Assembly (NCBI GenBank): GCA_947501045.1
Contig: CANMUI010000002.1
Span: forward strand, 1-64,000
Source of the DNA: an uncultured Psychrobacter sp.
Lineage (GTDB): Bacteria > Pseudomonadota > Gammaproteobacteria > Pseudomonadales > Moraxellaceae
Direction of reading: 5' to 3'
Length of the DNA stretch: 64,000 nucleotides
Shown here: positions 8,671 to 16,987 of the stretch, in pieces
Layout of the letters: the number at the start of each line of letters is the position of its first letter
Position numbering within the stretch: position 1 is the stretch's first letter
The notes under the pieces: model-generated
Seen by the model: the letters and a program-made list of their open reading frames with translations, nothing else
The model's database searches: none
Told to the model about the DNA's origin: nothing
Made by a program: the position numbers and the translations under genes

Positions 8671-9048
8671 ATGAAAAAATTATTAGCAACTGCACCTGTT
8701 TTTTTACTACTAGCAGCTTGTGCAAACAATCCATTTATGAACAATAACAATAGCAATCAGATGGCCACCAACCAACAGGTTAGTAACTTTACTTGTAACG
8801 ACAATGGTAAAGTTACCGCTAGATATGCACCTGACGGTAGTGCTGCTGATTTGAATGTTACGCTTCCTAAAATTGGTTTAAATAATCAGCAAATGATCCT
8901 TACCCAAGTGGTATCAGGTTCTGGCGCTCGTTACGCCAATACGACTGATCCTAAAATGAGCTATGAGTGGCAAACCAAAGCAGATTACGGCATCATGAGT
9001 GTACGTATGGCAAATGGTCAAGAATATAGTGTTAATTGTCAGCTGTAG
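8671..9048 (+). CDS. Lipoprotein with MliC-type C-type lysozyme inhibitor domain
   Basis: The product is probably an outer-membrane or periplasmic lipoprotein that protects the wall from host C-type lysozyme. The 125-residue precursor starts with a short signal peptide ending in the lipobox LLAAC (Cys17 is lipidated). The mature part has the MliC pattern: an early FTCNDN segment, then SGSGARY, then YEWQTKADYGIMSV, and a terminal Cys that can pair with the first. ATG 8671 is preferred over an in-frame TTG 12 bases earlier because GAGGA lies just before it. A strong terminator follows, so the gene is monocistronic. The inhibitor role comes from the family and is not shown here. Confidence 0.78.
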   Translation: MKKLLATAPVFLLLAACANNPFMNNNNSNQMATNQQVSNFTCNDNGKVTARYAPDGSAADLNVTLPKIGLNNQQMILTQVVSGSGARYANTTDPKMSYEWQTKADYGIMSVRMANGQEYSVNCQL

Positions 9049-9098
9049 AACACCGCACTGATATAATAAGCTAGGATTGTTAATCAACAATAATTGAA

Positions 9099-9131
9099 GA
9101 GCCAGTCGTTTGAATGATTGGCTCTTTTTTT
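9099..9131 (+). terminator. Rho-independent terminator of the MliC-type gene
   Basis: GAGCCAGTCG and TGATTGGCTC form a stem around TTTGAA, followed by seven T residues on the plus strand, 50 bases after the stop codon. Confidence 0.88.
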
Positions 9132-9164
9132 ACTTAAACACAAAGTGCTTAGGCTTAAATGAAT

Positions 9165-9197
9165 AAAAAAGCAAAGGTAGCTTAGGTTGTCTTTGCT
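9165..9197 (-). terminator. Rho-independent terminator of the methyltransferase gene
   Basis: AGCAAAG (9170-9176) pairs with CTTTGCT (9191-9197), and the minus strand continues into six T residues. It lies 50 bases past the stop of the minus-strand methyltransferase, back to back with the plus-strand terminator. Confidence 0.78.
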
Positions 9198-9246
9198 CTT
9201 TAAGTTTTATAAGCTTAGCTGTTCATCGAATACAATTTTATAAATT

Positions 9247-9846
9247 TTAATTTTTACGACCAACAAACTGCACCACAGCACTAAGTCCTTGATGATCTGT
9301 ACCCTCCGAAATCATACGTTGTTTTTCAACACCGACTATCTCCTCAAGCTCGGATAGCTCTGCTCGCAAATTTACTAGTGAATTAAAGCGCTGTTTTTGC
9401 GTAGCAGGTGGCCCGCCGACAGCGTCCATCGCAAGCTGCTGTTCGGTATAAGCCTCGACAATGAATACGCCATTTGGTTTTAATGCTGGGCCAATCTGCG
9501 CATGAACGTACTGACGAACAGTTTCAGGCATATGCGCCCAAATAGAGACAATAGCGTCCCACTTTTGCGCACCAAATTGATAGTCCGCTAAATCTGCCAC
9601 TTGAGTTTTAATTTCAACACCTCTCTTGCTAGCAAGTTTCAGCGCTTTATTTAATCCCACTTCGGATAAATCTATAGCTGTCACGTCATAACCTTGCTCA
9701 GCTAAAAATACTGCGTTCCTACCCTCGCCTTCGGCCAAGCACAATACACGGCCGCCTACGGGTATATGCTGATACTGTTCTTTCAAAAAGTCATTAGGCT
9801 CGGTACCAAAAATATATTCTACTGTGCTGTAGCGTTCGTTCCACAT
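9247..9846 (-). CDS. Class I SAM-dependent methyltransferase (TehB-like)
   Basis: This cytoplasmic methyltransferase has an unknown substrate. The 199 residues include the SAM-binding motif I with its following strand, GGRVLCLAEGEGRNAVFLAEQGYD split over residues 31-54, an acidic TAIDLSEVG loop, and WDAIVSIWAHMP as motif IV. The overall shape resembles the tellurite/thiopurine group of small methyltransferases, but no defining residue settles it. AAGGAA lies seven bases before the ATG. It is transcribed alone toward its own terminator; the region upstream holds a decayed gene remnant. Confidence 0.8.
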   Translation of the reverse strand: MWNERYSTVEYIFGTEPNDFLKEQYQHIPVGGRVLCLAEGEGRNAVFLAEQGYDVTAIDLSEVGLNKALKLASKRGVEIKTQVADLADYQFGAQKWDAIVSIWAHMPETVRQYVHAQIGPALKPNGVFIVEAYTEQQLAMDAVGGPPATQKQRFNSLVNLRAELSELEEIVGVEKQRMISEGTDHQGLSAVVQFVGRKN

Positions 9847-9848
9847 TT

Positions 9849-10044
9849 TGTATTCCTTATGGTTTGGTTGAGGCGGTATTTATTAAATTAGGAGTACTGA
9901 CGGCCAGATCTTATTACATTGCTAAAGATTTGGTTGAGTCCTCACAAGATATCAATGCCTATTTTGGCCGAGAAGCTGATGGATAAAGCAACTCTAGATA
10001 GCCTGTTATTACCTGAAAACATGGTTTATCCGAAGGAAGATTAA
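9849..10044 (+). pseudogene. Decayed 3' remnant, C-terminus resembling class II fumarase/aspartase
   Basis: One frame is open from about 9849 and reads SYYIAKDLVESSQDIN near 9909-9956. A one-base shift near 9950-9957 then leads into MPILAEKLMDKATLDSLLL, then PENMVYPKED and a stop at 10042-10044. Joined across the shift, the segment follows the C-terminal pattern of class II fumarases and aspartases (IAK, then a short helix, then LDxLLxPENM). No body of such a gene precedes it, since a methyltransferase gene occupies the other strand there. Assignment rests on a short motif and is tentative. Confidence 0.35.
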
Positions 10045-10258
10045 TACCAGCAGCATTATAAATGATTTAAAGTATCTTAACTATATCAAATAAATATAGG
10101 TCTATTAAGGTTAGATTTTTCTAACAATTACAACAATCTAGTAAAACTTACTCTACTCTCAATAAGTTTAATATTTTTATTGCAACTGTTTTTATTCTAT
10201 TCTAAATGTAATCGCAGCTTTATTGAGTCGATTAGTAGCATTTATTTAGGAGTAAAAA

Positions 10259-11266
10259 ATGAGACACAACTCTATAATACACAGCAAGCTCTTACTTGTT
10301 ACTCTTGCAAGTGTTAGCGCTTGCACCGCCCCTGATAGCTCGGCTCAAGCTAACCTGTCAAATGAAACAAGTGCTCAGCCGCCCACCTTTGACCAAGTTA
10401 AAAGCACGCCCTTTACGCCTGAACTTGCCCCGCAATCCACCTATGCTATGGATGAGATGATTGCTATCCCAGCGGACACTTATACCCTTGGTAGAGACGA
10501 CGGGCCAAGAGATGAGCAGCCTGAGCATACAGTCCAACTACCTGCATTTAAAATAGATCGCACCGAAGTCACTAACGCCGCTTTTAGTGAGTACCTAAAT
10601 GCGCTAGATATAGACGTATCCAAACCCTTTGCTGCTGGCAGGGCCACGCGGGCAGATTTACCTACAGATAGCGTTATTTTGCTGATGGAGGAAGACCGCA
10701 GTAGTGGTTTGTATCCGATCATCGCCCTTGATGATCCGCAAGCTCGTATCGGCTATCGCGATGGCGCGTTCACCGTTAGTCAAGGTTATGAAGATCATCC
10801 TGTGACCGAAAGCACCTGGGCGGGAGCGCAAGCTTACTGCAGGTGGCGCGGCGCGCGCTTGCCTACCGAGGCTGAATGGGAGGCTGCTGCCCGTGGCCGT
10901 GACGCTCGTCTGTATCCTTGGGGTAATACTGCGCCCGATGCTAGCCGCGCTTTTACCTCAGGACGTACTGGAGTAACCAGCGCGGTCGGTAATCGATCAG
11001 ACGGCGCTTCTCCCTATAGCGTGCTTGATATGAGTGGCTCACTGGCTGAGTGGACGTCGAGTCTCAAGCGTCCCTACCCTTATGATGCCGATGATGGACG
11101 CGAGGTATTTGAACATACGGGCGAGCGCGTTACTAGAGGCGGCGATTATATTTACGATGCTGACGCCGACACGTTAACTGCTACCCACCGTAATGGTTTC
11201 TCTAATGCCCCAGGACGTGGGCATCGCCATATTGGTTTTCGCTGTGCCACTGACGATAGCGTTTAG
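10259..11266 (+). CDS. Exported lipoprotein with FGE-sulfatase (SUMF1) fold, catalytic cysteines absent
   Basis: The 335 residues begin with a signal peptide ending in the lipobox VSAC (Cys22), so it is probably anchored in an envelope membrane. The rest is an FGE/SUMF1-type domain: IPADTYTLGRDDGPRDEQPEH, RTEVTNAAFSEYL, AYCRWRGARLPTEAEWEAAA, LYPWGN, VLDMSGSLAEWTSS, RGGDYIYD and HIGFRCA. True formylglycine-generating enzymes carry a cysteine pair in the segment after RGG; here that segment has none. It is therefore more likely a binding or structural member of the fold than a sulfatase activator, and no sulfatase gene is nearby. AGGAG precedes the ATG. No partner gene is apparent. Confidence 0.83.
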   Translation: MRHNSIIHSKLLLVTLASVSACTAPDSSAQANLSNETSAQPPTFDQVKSTPFTPELAPQSTYAMDEMIAIPADTYTLGRDDGPRDEQPEHTVQLPAFKIDRTEVTNAAFSEYLNALDIDVSKPFAAGRATRADLPTDSVILLMEEDRSSGLYPIIALDDPQARIGYRDGAFTVSQGYEDHPVTESTWAGAQAYCRWRGARLPTEAEWEAAARGRDARLYPWGNTAPDASRAFTSGRTGVTSAVGNRSDGASPYSVLDMSGSLAEWTSSLKRPYPYDADDGREVFEHTGERVTRGGDYIYDADADTLTATHRNGFSNAPGRGHRHIGFRCATDDSV

Positions 11267-11283
11267 GATGTCCAATCTAAAAG

Positions 11284-11308
11284 CCTATGACAAGCGCTTG
11301 TAAATAGG
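11284..11308. other. Dyad-symmetric site around a 12-bp perfect palindrome
   Basis: ACAAGCGCTTGT (11290-11301) is a perfect palindrome, and CCTAT (11284-11288) and ATAGG (11304-11308) extend the symmetry. There is no T run, so it is not an obvious terminator. It lies 18 bases after the FGE-fold gene and well upstream of the cytochrome b561 gene. It could be a protein-binding site. Confidence 0.4.
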
Positions 11309-11432
11309 TACCTCTAGACTAACTTGTCTTTACTTAAGACTTTGAAATAAAAAACTGAGATAAGTTTATCGCTAATAAGAATAGATTTTATAGTTAAATA
11401 TTTCTTCACCAAAACTCCTTATAGATTAGACA

Positions 11433-11441
11433 TGCTATAAT
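11433..11441 (+). promoter_or_regulatory. Extended -10 promoter candidate for cytochrome b561
   Basis: TGC followed directly by TATAAT forms an extended -10 element about 73 bases before the ATG of the b561 gene. No good -35 hexamer is seen, which is common with an extended -10. Confidence 0.45.
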
Positions 11442-11513
11442 ATTGCCGAAATTTTATTAGGCATTCGTAATTTATCTATCGATTAGGTCCTATATTAGTT
11501 TTGGAGAGGTTTA

Positions 11514-12104
11514 ATGAGTTTAAAGAACACCCGTGCAAACTACGGTACTATAGCGAAGTGGTTACATTGGGGAGTAGCGTTATTGTTTTTAGGGGCTTAT
11601 GCCAGCGTTTATTTTCGCCACTGGTTCACAGTAGATGATACTCCAATTAATTGGACAGCATTGCAGCTACATTTATCTTTTGGGGTATCAGTAGGCGTAT
11701 TAGTGATACTGCGTATCATTTGGCGTTTGAGAAACATTCAGCCTGATGAAGAACCAGGTACTAAAATGGAGCATTTAGCAGCGCATGCCGGACATATTGC
11801 TTTGTATGCTGTACTAATTATTATGCCATTGACAGGTTATCTTGGTGCTAGTGTGGATACTGAATTTTTCAGTCTCTTTGTAATTCCAAAATTTGAATCT
11901 ACTACTCTATTTCAGTCTGTCATTCGCGATGGCATGGGTATCACTTATGAGGAATTTGAAGCGCCGCTAGATTTTCTTCATAAGCAAGTATTTGGTAAAT
12001 GGTTGGCTTGGATGCTAGTAGTTGGTCATATATTAGCGGCTCTCTATCACCATTATGTGAAAAAGGATCGGACACTTATCAAAATGACCACAGGCGGTAA
12101 CTAA
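11514..12104 (+). CDS. Cytochrome b561
   Basis: This is a di-heme inner-membrane cytochrome that passes electrons between quinol and other carriers; related proteins (CybB) can oxidise superoxide at the quinone pool. The 196 residues form four membrane helices. Candidate heme-ligand histidines are visible in IAKWLHWGVALL (near residue 18), in ALQLHLSFGVSVG (near 50), and in VVGHILAALYHHYVKKD near the C-terminus. A 45-residue hydrophilic loop lies between helices 3 and 4. GGAGAGG lies just before the ATG. A terminator follows, so it is a single-gene unit. Confidence 0.9.
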   Translation: MSLKNTRANYGTIAKWLHWGVALLFLGAYASVYFRHWFTVDDTPINWTALQLHLSFGVSVGVLVILRIIWRLRNIQPDEEPGTKMEHLAAHAGHIALYAVLIIMPLTGYLGASVDTEFFSLFVIPKFESTTLFQSVIRDGMGITYEEFEAPLDFLHKQVFGKWLAWMLVVGHILAALYHHYVKKDRTLIKMTTGGN

Positions 12105-12163
12105 ACCTCCTACCTCGATCCATTTTAACAATCTTTAATCAATGATGGTCTCTAATTGACAAA

Positions 12164-12200
12164 GGAAAACCCATGATCAAAAAATCGTGGGTTTTCTTCT
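12164..12200 (+). terminator. Bidirectional terminator between cytochrome b561 and the DUF4124 gene
   Basis: GAAAACCCA (12165-12173) and TGGGTTTTC (12188-12196) form a nine-pair stem that extends inward with GAT/ATC. It separates two convergent genes and can serve both. Confidence 0.8.
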
Positions 12201-12212
12201 TATATAGGGTTT

Positions 12213-12938
12213 TTATGGCTTAGCTATATCATTTTGACGCAGCTTTAATAGTACTTTTCGATGCCAAGGCAAGTTTTGATAAGCTTGCAGCTGCGCAGCC
12301 GCTTTTCTTTTATTTCGCATTGACACAGTGTTCTGAATCACAAATACCTTGCGCTGGACTTGCTGCACAGCTTGTCCTTTCTCATCTTTGACTATTGCCT
12401 GAATGGTATATTGCCCGGGAACTAGATCTACAGTCGCAATAGAAGCACTTAACCCTCGGGCAATCTCATTGCCGTTGAGATAAATACTAACACTATCACC
12501 CGCTTGCAGTTCCGGCTGTAGTTGCAAATTAACATCAATGCTTTGAGCAGGACGGTGATAGGCGCGCGAGTCGCTTGGTTCAAGTATAGTTAGTTGATAG
12601 CTGACTTGGCTGTTTTTCTCAGTGCTGTCAGTAGTAGCTTTTACGTTGGTTTGTTGATCATTACTAGATTGATTACTGGTATTGTTACTCGAACCAATAG
12701 AGTTACTTCCTGTCATAATATTGGTTTGAACCACTTGCTTATCGGCCTCTTGCTCATAGCTTTGCGGACGGTCGGTAAAGGTGACTTGACCAGTTTGCTC
12801 ATCAACCACTTTATAGATTGGCGCTGCCTTTAGCATGGGTGCATAAAAACCAGCTATGGTTATAGTCAGACCAGTCAACAGCCCTACTAGCTTGTTATTA
12901 ACTTTATCTAAACGAATCGTTTTTATTGATGAGATCAT
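12213..12938 (-). CDS. DUF4124 domain-containing exported protein
   Basis: The function is unknown. The 241 residues begin with a long N-terminal export signal; its hydrophobic stretch is near residues 17-38 and probably ends at Leu-Lys-Ala-Ala. The DUF4124 motif follows directly (PIYKVVDEQTGQVTFTDRP). Then comes a 50-residue Ser/Asn/Thr/Gln-rich linker and a domain of about 75 residues with an immunoglobulin-like feel (LTILEPSDSRAY, SIYLNGNEIARG, VPGQYTIQAIVKDEKG). DUF4124 genes often lie beside glnA in gammaproteobacteria, and glnA is directly upstream here, but a terminator separates the two. It is probably periplasmic or envelope-attached. Confidence 0.75.
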   Translation of the reverse strand: MISSIKTIRLDKVNNKLVGLLTGLTITIAGFYAPMLKAAPIYKVVDEQTGQVTFTDRPQSYEQEADKQVVQTNIMTGSNSIGSSNNTSNQSSNDQQTNVKATTDSTEKNSQVSYQLTILEPSDSRAYHRPAQSIDVNLQLQPELQAGDSVSIYLNGNEIARGLSASIATVDLVPGQYTIQAIVKDEKGQAVQQVQRKVFVIQNTVSMRNKRKAAAQLQAYQNLPWHRKVLLKLRQNDIAKP

Positions 12939-13004
12939 AGTCAGTCAACTTAATTATTTATTATTAGTCAACATTTTATCACAATTACTTAAAACGCAAA
13001 GACT

Positions 13005-13037
13005 AAAAAACCAGCTAAGACTCACTTAACTGGTTTT
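13005..13037 (-). terminator. Rho-independent terminator of glnA
   Basis: AAAACCAG and CTGGTTTT, with inner arms TAAG/CTTA, form a hairpin followed by a T run on the minus strand, 55 bases past the glnA stop. Confidence 0.87.
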
Positions 13038-13091
13038 GAATTTTGAACGATGCTAACTTGTTGTTTAATAAGCAAACTGTTTAATAAAAAA

Positions 13092-14501
13092 CTAGCAGCT
13101 ATAGTACAAGTCAAACTCCACAGGATGTACAGTGACATTAACACGCTGTACTTCTTCTTCTTTTAGCGTAATAAATGCCTCTAACATCTCTTTAGTGAAC
13201 ACATCACCCTTTAGCAAGAATTCATGATCGTCTCGCAGTGCTTGCAAAGCAATTTCCAAGTTTTCAGCGACGGTTGGAATTTGAGCTTCTTCTTCTGGTG
13301 GCAAGTCATATAAGTTTTTGTCAGCAGCTTCACCTGGATGCATCTTGTTTTGAATGCCATCAAGACCTGCCATTAATAGTGCAGCAAAAGTCAGATAAGG
13401 GTTAGCCGCAGGATCAGGGAATCGTGCTTCAACACGAACCGCTTTTGGACTGCTAACATGCGGAATACGAATAGACGCTGAGCGGTTAGAAGCTGAATAA
13501 GCAAGCTTAATTGGCGCTTCATAATGCGGAACTAAGCGTCTGTAACTGTTGGTTGAAGGATTGGTAATGGCATTCAACGCGCGCGCATGTTTGATGATAC
13601 CACCAATGAAATATAGTGCGGTCTCAGACAAGCCTGCATACTCATCACCTGAAAAGGTATTGACGCCGTCTTTTGAGATAGACATGTGTACATGCATACC
13701 TGAACCGTTATCACCAACGATAGGCTTTGGCATAAAGGTCGCAGTCTTACCAAATTGATGGGCGACGTTATGTACAACGTATTTTAGCTGCTGTACTTCA
13801 TCTGCTTTACGTACTAAAGTATTAAAGGCAACCCCAATCTCCGACTGGCACGGCGCAACTTCATGATGATGCACCTCAATACAGCCCTCGCCAATAATTT
13901 CTTCTAGACGCTCACACATAACTGAACGCATATCTTGCGAGCTATCAATCGGTGGTACTGGAAAATAAGCGCCTTTAACACGTGGACGATGACCCATGTT
14001 GCCCCACTCATAACTCTCGTTGGTTGACCACGCGGCTTCTTCGGCAGTGATTTTGTGGCTGACTCCTGACATCTCAATCGACCATTTCACATCATCAAAG
14101 ATAAAAAATTCAGGCTCAGGACCAAAATAAGCCGTATCACCAATACCTGTTGATTTTAGGTACTCCTCAGCACGGCGAGCGATAGAGCGTGGATCGCGAT
14201 CGTAGCCTTGTAACGTAGATGGTTCAATGATATCGCAGGTAACAACGACAGTGACTGCATCAAAGAAAGGGTCTAAGAAGGCGGTTTCTGGATCAGGACG
14301 CAAGATCATATCAGAGGCTTCAATGCCTTTCCAGCCCGCAATGGATGAGCCGTCAAACATTTTGCCATCTTCCATCACCTCTTCGTCAATAGTGGATGCC
14401 GGAAAGCTAATGTGTTGCTCTTTACCGCGAGTATCGGTAAAGCGAAAATCAACCCATTTGGCATCAGATGATTTGATAAGGTCCAGTAATTTATTCGACA
14501 T
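13092..14501 (-). CDS. glnA: Glutamine synthetase, type I
   Basis: The enzyme makes glutamine from glutamate, ammonia and ATP, the main ammonium entry point. The length of 469 residues equals that of E. coli GlnA. Visible marks are FDGSSIAGWKGIEASDM near residue 50, the ATP/metal segment GSGMHVHMSISKDG, the NPSTNSYRRLVPHYEAP flap region and RIPHVSSPKA. The adenylylation tyrosine is present in NLYDLPPEE near residue 397, so the protein is the GSI-beta type controlled by GlnE. GGAGAT precedes the ATG. No ntrBC genes follow, and I found no convincing sigma-54 promoter upstream. Confidence 0.98.
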   Translation of the reverse strand: MSNKLLDLIKSSDAKWVDFRFTDTRGKEQHISFPASTIDEEVMEDGKMFDGSSIAGWKGIEASDMILRPDPETAFLDPFFDAVTVVVTCDIIEPSTLQGYDRDPRSIARRAEEYLKSTGIGDTAYFGPEPEFFIFDDVKWSIEMSGVSHKITAEEAAWSTNESYEWGNMGHRPRVKGAYFPVPPIDSSQDMRSVMCERLEEIIGEGCIEVHHHEVAPCQSEIGVAFNTLVRKADEVQQLKYVVHNVAHQFGKTATFMPKPIVGDNGSGMHVHMSISKDGVNTFSGDEYAGLSETALYFIGGIIKHARALNAITNPSTNSYRRLVPHYEAPIKLAYSASNRSASIRIPHVSSPKAVRVEARFPDPAANPYLTFAALLMAGLDGIQNKMHPGEAADKNLYDLPPEEEAQIPTVAENLEIALQALRDDHEFLLKGDVFTKEMLEAFITLKEEEVQRVNVTVHPVEFDLYYSC

Positions 14502-15118
14502 GAATATCTCCGTTGTGGTTGCTACTGTTGTAATTTATAGTTGCCATTGCACTTTTAGTACTGCTGTTTATAGTACTACTGATTTAAATATTGGGGCTAT
14601 TTTAGCAATATCTGACCCATAATAGTTAACTGTTATAAAACTCTCGTCAACCTATATATTATTTATAAACGTAATTTAGGACTAATCAGCTGATGCAAAC
14701 GTTATGCCAAACCACTGTAGGTTTACTGGTTTATAACTATAAAAAACCTGTTAAAGCCTTTACTGTTAAGGGATGTAGTAATAAAAATTACTTACCATAG
14801 CTGATAGACACTGTCGATAAGTGTATAATATTAGTTTATTATAGATCCCTTTATTCATCATATAAGTGCATTATTTTTATTATGCCTCAACATGGTGCAT
14901 TATAAAGAAAACTGATCTTACTATAAGTTTGTAATTGTTTAACCCCAGATTTTTATGGATTGAAATAAATAGTTAAGCTAGTTGTAGATAAACCGTGCTG
15001 CATTTGATAGATAACGAAATAATGGTAAGATATCAAGCTTTAATAAAAGCAATCTTGCTAAAAACAGCCGTAGCCGCTAAAGATTTATAAAACATTACGA
15101 TAAAAAGTTGAAACCACA
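14502..15118. other. 617-base AT-rich divergent intergenic region
   Basis: This region lies between the divergent glnA and trpG genes and should carry both promoters. Several TATAAT-like hexamers occur (for example 14824-14829), but none has a -35 partner at good spacing. I found no Trp-codon leader peptide or attenuator hairpin, no tRNA and no open frame with coding character. Confidence 0.6.
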
Positions 15119-15742
15119 ATGATTCTAATGATCGATAATTACGACAGCTTTACCTATAACATTGTACAGTACTTTGGTGAGTTGCAGCAGGACATCACCG
15201 TCTGGCGTAATGATCAGGCCACCATTGAGCAGATTAAAATTCTAGCTCCTGATATCATCGTCATTGGCCCAGGGCCTTGTGATCCGGACCGCGCTGGTAT
15301 TTCGCTTGAGGTTATTGATACCTTCAAAGGCGTCATTCCAATATTAGGCATTTGTTTGGGTCATCAAGCGATCGGACAAGCCTTTGGTGGTCAAGTTGTC
15401 AAAGCTGGCGAGGTTATGCATGGCCGTTTATCTGCCGTTCAGCATAATAATCAAGGCGTATTTACCGATCTGCCTAACCCTACTCAAGCTACGCGCTATC
15501 ATTCCTTAGTCGTTGACAAAAACAGCCTACCTGACTGCTTAGAAGTCACAGCATGGACACAAAATTCTGACGGTAGTATTGAGGAGATCATGGGCTTTCG
15601 TCATGAAACTTTTGCGATAGAAGGGGTACAATTTCATCCTGAATCTATCTTGAGTGAAGCAGGTTATCAGCTACTGAATAATTTCTTAAAAGCTCATAAT
15701 TTGGCAGTATTAAATACCGACGAGTTGCCGCAAGTAGGCTAA
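15119..15742 (+). CDS. trpG: Anthranilate synthase component II (glutamine amidotransferase)
   Basis: TrpG releases ammonia from glutamine for TrpE to make anthranilate. The 207 residues form a class I amidotransferase: the oxyanion segment IVIGPGPCDP, the nucleophile elbow GICLGHQAIGQAFGG (Cys near residue 80) and the His-Glu pair in VQFHPESILSEAG. Sequence alone cannot fully exclude PabA, and many bacteria use one protein for both. The following trpD and trpC argue for a tryptophan role. trpE is not adjacent. The Shine-Dalgarno is poor. Confidence 0.93.
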   Translation: MILMIDNYDSFTYNIVQYFGELQQDITVWRNDQATIEQIKILAPDIIVIGPGPCDPDRAGISLEVIDTFKGVIPILGICLGHQAIGQAFGGQVVKAGEVMHGRLSAVQHNNQGVFTDLPNPTQATRYHSLVVDKNSLPDCLEVTAWTQNSDGSIEEIMGFRHETFAIEGVQFHPESILSEAGYQLLNNFLKAHNLAVLNTDELPQVG

Positions 15743-15795
15743 TAAGTTAATTTTTAGTCTAAAATTAATTCAATAGTAAAACTTAAAAGATAATA

Positions 15796-16953
15796 ATGAG
15801 CGAGATCATAATGACTAACCGTGTACAAGGTGCCAATACGTCAACCTTATTAGCTGCCAGCACTGCTGAAGATATTGAAAAGCTCTCAGATGAGCATATT
15901 CATAAGCTACTGGCTACTGCTTTAGATCGAATTTTCCAACGTATTGACTTAACCTTTGATGAGATGCATCAAGTCATGCTCATTATTATGCAAGGTCGCT
16001 GTAGCAGTGCCATGATGGGCGCGATATTGGCGGGTCTGCGCATGAAAGGTGAATCTATTGACGAGATTACCGCAGCAGCGAAAGCTATGCGTGATTTGGC
16101 AGATAATATTAAACCAAAAGGCTGCAACTACCTAGTCGATATCGTCGGTACCGGCGGTGATGGCGCTAATTTATTTAACGTCTCCACTGCCTCAGCTCTA
16201 GTGGCTGCTGCTGCTGGCGCGCAAGTAGCAAAACATGGCAACCGCGGGGTATCTACTAGTTCTGGTAGCTCAGATTTGCTTGAGCAAGCTGGTATCAGTC
16301 TAGCACTCACATCTAATCAAGCAAAAGAATGTATTGAAAACCAAGGCATCGGCTTTTTATTTGCGCCTAATCATCACAGTGCCATGCGTTATGCCAATCC
16401 GGTACGCCGTGAGCTTAAAGCGCGTACTATTTTTAATATCTTAGGGCCTTTGACTAACCCAGCTGGCGTGCCTAATTTAGTCATCGGCGTGTTTACCGCG
16501 CAGCTGTGTGAGCCGATAGCCAAAGTGATGAAAAACTTAGGTGCCAATCACGTAATGGTCGTCGGCGCAAGAGACGGACTCGATGAGATCAGCCTTGCCA
16601 CCTCAACCACCGTCGCTGAACTAAAGGACGGCGAGATATCTGTTTATGAATTGATGCCAGAAGATGCTGGTATCGACTCGCAAACCTTGATCGGTCTTGA
16701 TGTAGACTCGCCAGAGCAAAGCTTAGCGCTTATACGCGCCGCCTTATCAGGAGAGGAAACCTTTGACCGTGCGGTACTCAAAGCCCGTGATATGATCGCG
16801 CTTAATGCAGGCGCGGCGATATATACAGCAGGGCTTGCTAGCAACTACCCTAATGGGGTTAGTCGCGCCCAAAAAGTCATTCAAGAAGGCATTGCTTTGA
16901 GCAAACTTGAATCTTTGGCTGAGTATACGCAAAAGCTGGCAGCGGATGCTTAG
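15796..16953 (+). CDS. trpD: Anthranilate phosphoribosyltransferase
   Basis: TrpD attaches phosphoribosyl from PRPP to anthranilate, the second step of tryptophan synthesis. The glycine-rich PRPP site DIVGTGGDGANLFNVSTAS, then KHGNRGVSTSSGSSDLLE and RTIFNILGPLTNPA, are classic. The length of 385 exceeds the usual 330-350 because of about 35 extra N-terminal residues. A second in-frame ATG ten codons in is possible. It lies 53 bases after trpG and 34 bases before trpC, in one operon. Confidence 0.96.
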   Translation: MSEIIMTNRVQGANTSTLLAASTAEDIEKLSDEHIHKLLATALDRIFQRIDLTFDEMHQVMLIIMQGRCSSAMMGAILAGLRMKGESIDEITAAAKAMRDLADNIKPKGCNYLVDIVGTGGDGANLFNVSTASALVAAAAGAQVAKHGNRGVSTSSGSSDLLEQAGISLALTSNQAKECIENQGIGFLFAPNHHSAMRYANPVRRELKARTIFNILGPLTNPAGVPNLVIGVFTAQLCEPIAKVMKNLGANHVMVVGARDGLDEISLATSTTVAELKDGEISVYELMPEDAGIDSQTLIGLDVDSPEQSLALIRAALSGEETFDRAVLKARDMIALNAGAAIYTAGLASNYPNGVSRAQKVIQEGIALSKLESLAEYTQKLAADA

Positions 16954-16987
16954 CCTTTAAAAAAAACGATATAAACAACCCATTTAA

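Noticed and set aside
12594..12833. Open frame antisense to the DUF4124 gene
   Set aside because: It is a shadow of the low-complexity linker of the real gene on the other strand.
14502..15118. Sigma-54 promoter for glnA or a trp attenuator for trpG
   Set aside because: No TGGCAC-N5-TTGC element and no short leader frame with Trp codons followed by alternative hairpins could be found.
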